Assembly: GCF_021869535.1 (NCBI RefSeq)
Contig: NW_026262679.1
Span: 79,419,143 to 79,483,142 of the forward strand
Direction of reading: 5' to 3'
DNA: 64,000 bases
Source: Mytilus californianus
Lineage: Eukaryota > Mollusca > Bivalvia > Mytilida > Mytilidae
Shown here: positions 56,561 to 64,000 of the stretch, in pieces
How positions within the stretch are numbered: position 1 is the stretch's first letter
Layout: each line of letters begins with the position of its first letter
Notes under the pieces: generated by a model
What the model was told of the DNA's origin: nothing
Database searches by the model: none
The model's input: the letters and a program-made list of their open reading frames with translations, nothing else
Position numbers and translations under genes: made by a program

Positions 56561-57862
56561 TATCTGGAATTAAAATGCTAGACATAGTGTGAGTCATGGA
56601 TTCCAAAAAAAACTGTAGCATTGTCCAGACAAGTCTGGGAAATTATGTTCTCAGCCATTTGTTCTATTAACCTAAACCTGACATCTAACCTGGGTTTGCC
56701 ATTTTAACATAATCCAGAAAAAAATTGAAGCTGATGCAATTTTTTTACCTGACTTTTTGCCCTAAACAGCCACACATTTCCGGTCATAAAAGTGAGTACC
56801 GGTACTATAAAAAGAAGCCCTGCTTTAATAACCCCTCATTGCAATTAAGCTTTAATTAGTTGTCAATGTATAAGAGGGCCATGCTTTCAAAATTGTAATA
56901 AGACAAGTTCACTGGTACTTATCAATACTTAAAATGAATGACCTTTGCTTTAAGGTTAAGTAGAAATATGAAGTATCACCTTTATAGACTGGTGATCCAG
57001 TGGGGGGTAATAACACTTGAACCCAATTAAACAAGACTTATTTAAGTTAGGCTCAAATGTACAGTAAGTAGCTCCTTGTCTTTCTTTGGATCGGTTCTTG
57101 TTATTCATTCATTTTTCTTACAACGAATTTGAAAGACTTTGAATATGAGTATAAATCTTGTTCATGTAAATACAGTGAAACCAGTAAAAGGCAAACTGTG
57201 TGTATGCAGAACTTTTGTATCAACATTCAGTGAATAATTTTCTAATTTAACCTGCATAAAGCAAATACCTGTCTAATTCAAACTAAATCCTCAATCCTAA
57301 CTGGGTTCTTATCAGACAGATTTCACAGTACAAGGGAAAAAATTTGCAGAAGTTATGTTTGATTATATTAATTAGACACAAGACCATTAAATGTACATTT
57401 TGATTAGACTGGTCTCCAGAGATATTGTGTTGTGCATATGAAATACATCATGCAGAAAGTTATGATAATAACACATGGCTACGGAACAGGAAACTTTTTT
57501 CTTTATAAAATCAAATGTCTTAATCAAAAAGGAGGGTTTGTAGGAGATCTTTTGTCAAACATTTTTTCATAGTCATTTATGCTCTATGGGTCGAGTTTGT
57601 TGGTCTGTTCACATTTAAAGTTGTAATTAGCTTTTAATGGTAATTTTTCCCTAAACTCACATAGGAAATATTTTTCAAATACCAAGCAAAATATTCTAGC
57701 CAATTATAATGGCCTTACTCACACTATAAGTTGTAATTGGACATAGATTCCCTTTTTCAGACAGACAAATTTAGCACAAATTTCACTTTTTCTTTGTTTT
57801 TTCATTGTTTTTTGTCTTTGTTTATGTGTCAGTTTGGGTTTGTTTTGGGGGTTTTTCTTGGA

Positions 57863-57890
57863 GGGGGTGGGGGATCGAGGGGGATTTGGG
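57863..57890 (+). other. G-quadruplex motif
   Basis: Four G runs, G5-T-G5-ATCGA-G5-ATTT-G3, meet the canonical pattern (runs of at least three, loops of 1, 5 and 4). Overlapping short frames are glycine/tryptophan-rich artefacts. No transcript is evident here. Confidence 0.75.
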
Positions 57891-60800
57891 TGCTTGTGGC
57901 TGCTGTGGACGTTTTTTCAATGCAAAGCTTTTGGCAATTCCTGTTATCCTTTATGTATAACCATATCGAAACAATTTGATAATGAAGAATTGCCAAGATT
58001 CTTTCCACATTTTACACCCTTTAAATATACTACATATGTCTAATACTGGTATTGGGGAAGAAAATAATTAGGTAAAAGAATTCTTTTATCAAGGATGTAG
58101 ATGGTAGCTAATCATGCTGATTCATAGCATCCCTATTCTTAAGGGTAACTTATTATTATGCCTGTAGGCCATGTCACCTAAAAATTCAATCACATTAAAA
58201 AGTTCAGTTTTTAAAGTGATTAAAAAAGTAAAGTTCAAAGATGAAAAAAAGCTTTTAAGATAATCTTGAAACTCATTTGAATAGACATCTGTAGAGAGCC
58301 TCTCACCCCAATACACAACTCTGTATCAGACCATGTGTATTACAATAGGTAACAGACAGAAACTAGGACAGGATGAGTAAGGAGGCTTTTGATTCAGGTA
58401 ACTTTTTATACCCATATTTTTAAAATGATAATGGTGTAAAAACACTTTTATGAAAAAAATGCTTAAGGTCAAGATTTTTTTGCTGATAATGAAGTTTTTT
58501 TGTTGTGTGAAATGTGAACAGGTCTAGAGGGGTTAGACATTTAACTTTGTAGGTTCATTCATCATGTCAAGTGTTCATTCTTTGACAGTTTTCCTTTATA
58601 TTTATCAAAACAAATAATCATGTAAGGAAATACATTTTGTACTTGTATGTACTCTGTAGACTTAATAATGAAACCTAACAGAAGACTTTTACTGGTGTGT
58701 ATCAATGTTTTTTATAATGTCACATTCAGGTTTGTTTGTAAGAATTGAATTTGTAACTTTATATACAGGGGTAGATTTAATTTTAAAAAAGAAATCATTT
58801 TGAAACTTTCAAAAGAAATAAAGAATGAAAGAAAATGTCATGTGCTCCTTATAAATCTTATAGATACTATTTTTGGACCATGTGTACTGACAGATTCATA
58901 AATAAGTTTAGTGATACAGTTTCTCTTCTTTTAACGATAGTGATAATTTTCCACTGTTGTTCATTAATATTCAAAAGGGGGAGGGGGAGATATATACTAC
59001 TAAAACATCTCTAATTCCTGTGCAATAGTTCCTTATTTTTTTTAATTCCTTCATCAGAAACAGTGAAACACATAAGATTTTTTTACACAGATGAAACATT
59101 AGGAAAACATTTTACCATTTTAATTAGTTATATGATTTTCAATAAAAGTAGTTGGCTTTCATATACCTTAGTTTATAATTCTATTAAACTTGTTAAATGG
59201 TTAACATTTTTACCATACACTTATTTTATATTTATTTATGCAGAATTATTCCAATAATTTAATTTCTGGAACATTTTTGTTATCTTAACCTTAAACTTTA
59301 CATGGAATTTAGATATTGCACAAGACCTGTAAATAGAAATATTTTATTTTGTTTTTTTGGCATGTTAATCTGTTATTCTGTCAAAGTTTGTACATTTCAA
59401 TAGTCATTAATCACTGAAAATGACATTTCTAGAATTGTCTTTAATAAGGATGATCTTCTGCTCTTAATTAGAAGTGCACATGTGTTTGTCATAATTGTAT
59501 AAGCATAATTAAAGTGTAGAAATATGAAAACCTATGCTAATTATGGCATGAATGTGAATAATTAACCTGATAAAATTCTCTTGATCTTAGTTCATCCAAG
59601 AAAATATGGTCCATTGTATGCCCATGTGTTTAAAAAAAGTCGTGTAAACCATAAAATGTACATATTTTTTATCATTTTTAAAGTTTTGTATAATACAAGA
59701 AAAGCTACTGAATACAGTGATGAATTGTTAGGAGTTTTTTTTTTTAAGGTCTACAAATCCCTCTTAATTTATCACTTTCATAGATCCAGAGTGGAAAATC
59801 TACCTCTAGGGAAAGTTTCCTTATAGGGAGATATTCTTTCACACTGCCTTTAATGATCTTTTTTTATGCTTTTTCAGATAAGCAATTAGATGTTTAGAAA
59901 TGAGAACCTTTTAACATTTAAATAGATCATTAATGAATTATTTAGCTATAACAACACTTCAAGAAGCTTTCTGAGTACTATGCTGTATAAAGTGTAAACA
60001 AAAAATATTTTGACAATAACTTGCCAATTTTCCTACAGGACTAACAACTACTAATGTAAAGATTATTTTGGTCTTCATAGGTTGACTTCCAAACTCTTAA
60101 AAAAATATTAGTAGGCTCCATCTCATGTCTGAACGTCACTCTTGAGTGTTGACATCAATGCACTATGAATTTAACTTTTAAAGTTTAGTGCAGTTCGCAT
60201 TAGAGATATACTTTAATCACATTTTTTTTAAATATCACTCTTTTAAACTTTTATCAAAGTGTAAGAAAAAACATATAAAACCTTGTCGTATTTGGATTGT
60301 GAAAATTTGACAGCTCTGTACCAGATGGAGACCAGAGGTGAAAGTTTTCTGAATGTGTTAGTTGCCATGTATGGTAAATTATATTTATACAAACATGGTA
60401 ATCAGAACACTTTAACTTAAGAGAGAGAACTAAATATTTGGGAGATAACACTACAAAGTCAAAAGATTTTATGCTTGATCATGTGGAACCAGTTTTTGAC
60501 AGATGGGCAAATCACTCAAGCATGATTTATAACAATGGTTTCTTAAGGCATATGGTTTATTTTTGTGTTTTATGTCAAATTGGGAACATTGCACAATATG
60601 AGCTATGAAGGTATAAACTTGTATATATATTTTTATATTTTTTGTATTGTGGTAAAATTTTTGTCCTACTTTAATACAAATATTTCATGCATGAATTGTG
60701 TAAATGTTTATTTTTGTTTTTATGTATATATATATATATTAATTTTGTGTTGATAAAAAAGGAAATGTTTACATATTTTATGTGTTTAAGTTTCAATATT

Positions 60801-61020
60801 GAAAATGCTGGTAATATTTTATATTCGAATATTTCTTATATTATATGGTTCATATTGCATGAATATTGTTTCGATTACATTTTTATATTGCACAAGTTGG
60901 TGAATACAGTATATTCTACAAGGGATAATATTCAGCAATATTCATGCATTAATCCTATTATTGTATAATAATAAAGCTTAAAAAACTGTATAAAACATAT
61001 TTTGTCACTGATGACACCGA
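57891..61020. other. AT-rich DNA, no gene recognised
   Basis: It holds several short frames of 60-90 codons with AT-driven composition (Phe, Ile, Tyr, Lys) and no paired splice sites. TATATATATATA occurs near 60725-60740. I see no RNA gene and no repeat copy that I can name. Confidence 0.45.
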
Positions 61021-61023
61021 CAT

Positions 61024-61095
61024 TTTGATATGAGACAACTATCCACCAGAGTTCAAAGAACGAAGATATAAGCAATTATAGGTCACATGTATATA
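61024..61095 (+). repeat. Family A repeat fragment
   Basis: GATATGAGACAACTATCCAC and AATTATAGGTCACATGT are the middle of the family A head. The 5' start is missing. 61096-62645 has no recognised feature. Confidence 0.6.
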
Positions 61096-62645
61096 GTAGT
61101 CTCAGATTAATTGTAAATATTTTTAAAGTGTATCATAATTTTTGTGCTTTGTCATTAATAGATCCATTTTAATCCTTGTCTATTCTTATTATGATATTCT
61201 ATACATTTTTATCTACGCTATATGAATTATGTAAAATTCTCTATAAAATGTTTGAATAGGGTGAAACACTCATTAATAACTTAATCTTCTATTACATAAA
61301 GTATTATAAATTTCAATGGCCAGTGTTTGTTTAATGAGATAAAACCTGCTTTACAAGGGGAGAAGAGATACATAAAAGTCCTGTCCAGCTAATTCAATTT
61401 TAGTCTATTTATCCATACATTAGGTGGACAATGGATTAACAAAAGACCAAGTTATAGATAACATTTTATACCTTGGGTCAAATAGCCTAAGTATTTGACA
61501 CTCTGTTTAAGAAAACCAGATTCTTGTAAAGTTTATCAAAGGTAATTAACTCCCCAGGAGAATACAGGTATTTTATTTACCTGGGTCGATTTACCAATAG
61601 ATGGGGGTAACCTGTGATTGATACTTTAAAAGGGTATAATTTCAACGGTCATTTATCATGTGGTGATTTGTACTCTAATTGCAACTGGTCAAACTTTATA
61701 TGGTCAAGGGTTTTTTATTAGGTGAGTGGCATTATTTACTATAACATTTCGAACGAGCGAGGACTTAGTACTGTATATAGATAGTCGTTGGAAACAGTAA
61801 GAGTTTCTTTATTCATTAGTCAGTAAGCCACGATAATTAAAATGATAGGTGCTTAGTTTTTTAAAAGGAAAAACTATTGCCCATTTTACACTTTTTTTAC
61901 AGTAATAAACTTTTAAAATGCAGTCAACAAAAAAGATAGGATAACTTTTTATGATATGTAAATCTTTTACAATCACCAATTAAGTTGAAAATGATCTTCT
62001 TATTGTATTGTATGAAATTTCACTTAATTATACTACAAGTCAACTTTTTGGCAGTTTAAGAACTAGTTTATATTTTTTTCTCACAAAGATAACCTATTTT
62101 TATTACAATGATTTAAATATCTATTGATTTATTTACTCAAAAGATTCAATAAATCTCTCTATCTGATAAATTCCCCTTCAATTGATGATTTTTTCTCATT
62201 GAAAACCTGCAATCAATAAGCCTCTTTTCAAAATCAGATAAAAATTTGAGGGATGAAATGATATATTGATTAAGCTACAGCTGATGAAATTTATCCCATC
62301 CAATGATATTTGTATATTACAAAGCCAGGTATGACCTCAATACATATGTTAATTAACCTGGCTTTGAACACCTTTGTCTTGACAGGTAAAATTTATGTCA
62401 AACCACATTATTATGTGATGGCATGACATCAGTTGTTATTTATTGAGAATTATTCAAATGCTTTAATTGTGTTGGATATACTTCAATAATAATCAGGTAA
62501 ATTACTTTTCCTACCTATATGAAGTGATGTATTTTAAAACACCCACTTGATGCAGATTTTGGTACAACATGTGTTGCATATGTTCAGCAGCTGATTTGCA
62601 TTTTTAAAGTTATATCTTTAAGCCATCGTTATCGATGCTTTATCA

Positions 62646-62822
62646 GTTACTGAAATGTTACATACTTTAAACTTATAAATTACAGCAATCATATGGTTGA
62701 AATAAATGCATATGTATGTTCAATCCCCCGAATGCTCTAAAAGTTACTGAAATGTTACATACTTACTTACAAATAACTGCAATCATATGGTTGAAATGAA
62801 TGAATATATATGTTCAATCTAA
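62646..62822. repeat. 97-bp duplication, two copies
   Basis: GTTACTGAAATGTTACATAC begins at 62646 and 62743. Both copies contain GCAATCATATGGTTGAAAT and end TATGTTCAATC. Copies differ by several substitutions and short indels. Confidence 0.88.
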
Positions 62823-62899
62823 TACAACCCTGGGAAAGTGTTATAAGATTATTTATACTGCTGTACAAAGTGGTTTGAAGTTTTATTAGTCCAGAACTG

Positions 62900-63180
62900 G
62901 TCTATATAAAAATAAAAAGATGTGGTATGATTGCCAATGAGACACTCTCCACAAGAGACCAAATCATACAGAAATTAACAACTATAGGTCACCGTACGGC
63001 CTTTAATAATGAGCAAAGCCCATACCGCATAGTCAGCTATAAAAGGCCCAGAAATGACAAATGTAAAACAATTCAAACGAGAAAACTAACAACCTAATTT
63101 ATGTACAAAATAATGAATGAAAAACAAATATGATATACAGCAACAAACGACAACCACTGAATTACAGGCATAGTATGAAT
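62900..63180 (+). repeat. Family A repeat, best copy
   Basis: AAGATGTGGTATGATTGCCA, AGACCAAATCATACAG, AGGTCACCGTACGGCC, GAGCAAAGCCCATACCGCAT, AAAAGGCCCAGAAATGACAA, AATTCAAACGAGAAAACTAA and CACTGAATTACAGGC in this order. This is nearly full length and is used as the reference for the other copies. I recognise it as a common Mytilus repeat; its origin (MITE, SINE or other) is not clear from this sequence. Confidence 0.9.
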
Positions 63181-63194
63181 ATTTTTTAACACAA

Positions 63195-63300
63195 TATCAA
63201 AATAAGGAGATATGGCATAATTATCCAATGAGGCAACTAGCCAATAAACAACATTTTAACCAGCTATAGCTGTGTATTGGGTGTTAGTCCAAATCCAAAT
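63195..63300 (+). repeat. Family A-related fragment
   Basis: ATAAGGAGATATGGCATAAT and CCAATGAGGCAACTAGCCA start a second, diverged copy only ~15 bp after the previous one. Confidence 0.6.
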
Positions 63301-63321
63301 ACTGAATGGTTATATAAGTCC

Positions 63322-63402
63322 TTCAAACTTAGCTGTCAGATGATTTAACCAAGGCCAAATGTTCAAACTTAGTGGTCAGATGATTTTACCAAGGCCAAAT
63401 GT
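63322..63402. repeat. 40-bp duplication, two copies
   Basis: TTCAAACTTAGCTGTCAGAT and TTCAAACTTAGTGGTCAGAT start at 63322 and 63362; both are followed by ACCAAGGCCAAATGT. Confidence 0.9.
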
Positions 63403-63532
63403 GCATCATCACCTTGACAATCAAATCAGGGTCAGTTATGGTTTCACCTTGAGATTGTGATAATTGAGTAAATAATAATATTATGCATTTGATTAAACCT
63501 TGAGATAAGCTGAGAATTTGAAGTCACTATAT

Positions 63533-63610
63533 GGGAAAGAAACTATATATTATGATCCAGAGTCACTCTGGGGAAAGTATACTATATATTATGTCCTAGA
63601 GTCACTCTGT
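63533..63610. repeat. 39-bp duplication, two copies
   Basis: ACTATATATTATGATCCAGA and ACTATATATTATGTCCTAGA at 63542 and 63581, each followed by GTCACTCTG. Short frames crossing it are artefacts. Confidence 0.88.
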
Positions 63611-63936
63611 AAGTTGTACATGATGTCAGTGGAACTATACTTCCTTGAACCCTGTGTAGGTTTCTGTTATGACAAAATTGTTTCATGTAAAATAAATGAG
63701 TAACCGGATCAAACATCTTGTAGGCTTGTCAAATACAAATATGTACAATCATTTCTTAGTCTTCAGTTTACCAATTACCTTTGCCATAAACTACAGAAAG
63801 GATATAATGAAGGTTTTTGTATACATTTTGAAAAACAGCATACTGTCAGAGAAAAGCTATATTTTGGGACTCTTATATATAAATATTTGAAAGCCTAATA
63901 CAATATGTCAAGACAAATTATGCTCAGATGTGATGA

Positions 63937-63985
63937 TTTAAAGCAGGGACAGTCTAGTCCCTATACTAGACTGTCCCTGTTTAAA
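63937..63985. repeat. Hairpin with 20-bp arms near the window end
   Basis: The left arm (63937-63957, TTTAAAGCAGGGACAGTCTA plus G) and right arm (63966-63985, CTAGACTGTCCCTGTTTAAA) pair fully except for one bulged G, with an 8-nt loop. It may be part of a dispersed repeat that continues beyond the window. Confidence 0.85.
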
Positions 63986-64000
63986 GATACAATAGTGGTA

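Noticed and set aside
1..64000. CRISPR array, prophage, operon or other prokaryotic system
   Set aside because: The tandem repeats have no spacers, there are no contiguous genes, and introns and SINEs show animal nuclear DNA.
1..64000. Endogenous virus or LTR retrotransposon coding region
   Set aside because: No frame with reverse transcriptase, integrase or capsid-like features and no paired LTRs were seen.

Overview
The window looks like nuclear DNA of a marine bivalve, most likely a mussel (Mytilidae). It is strongly AT-rich, has no long open reading frames and contains spliced exons, so it is not bacterial or viral. It is crowded with dispersed repeats that I recognise from memory as typical of Mytilus sequences, for example the family carrying GATGTGGTATGATTGCCAAT with its downstream AAAGCCCATACCGCATAG block. 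No database search was possible, so the species assignment is an inference.

Only one gene is well supported, on the + strand. Its first coding exon (31352-31437) carries an in-frame upstream stop, an ATG at 31415 and a GT donor. After an 18.1-kb intron the frame continues exactly into a 580-bp exon at 49545-50124. The joined reading frame is 201 residues, Ser/Pro/Tyr/His-rich and apparently disordered. I do not recognise the family. It either continues past the window through a weak donor at 50125, or ends at the TAG at 50128. Three exon-like segments upstream (18715-18810, 20809-20922, 21352-21390) have good splice signals but no open frame, and are best read as alternative 5'-leader exons. 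The leader carries upstream ORFs that overlap the main start.

Layout: 1-7 kb is AT-rich with minisatellites, a tandemly duplicated fold-back repeat and a SINE. 7.5-12 kb is a mosaic of arrays with 146-165-bp monomers, interrupted by two inverted copies of the mussel dispersed repeat. 14.9-17.3 kb holds a 27-bp minisatellite split by a ~1-kb modular element, then a 39-bp minisatellite. 18-22.9 kb holds leader exons between two modular elements, plus an almost perfect 49-bp palindrome. 23-31 kb is mostly featureless intron with SINE/MITE copies. 31.4-49.5 kb is the large intron, with a TIR/TSD-bounded MITE at 35.3 kb, long G and C tracts at 37.7-38.05 kb, a seven-copy 160-bp array element at 40.6-41.9 kb and a fold-back element at 48.5 kb. 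50-64 kb has a SINE with a 15-bp target-site duplication, short two-copy duplications, a G-quadruplex motif and a terminal hairpin, and no recognisable gene.

The most interesting structural observation is a set of elements (15.7, 22.1 and 40.6 kb, with relatives at 7.5, 11.5, 18.0 and 46.8 kb) with a shared plan: a head hairpin, a CCGTC-type microsatellite, imperfect ~160-bp tandem monomers, then a 3' copy of the head motif in inverse orientation followed by a second hairpin. Two of them share a 3' module but carry different core monomers, which suggests module exchange. The plan resembles the pearl/HINE/DTE class of tandem-repeat-containing non-autonomous elements described in bivalves.

Repeat boundaries are read by eye and are approximate unless a target-site duplication is stated.
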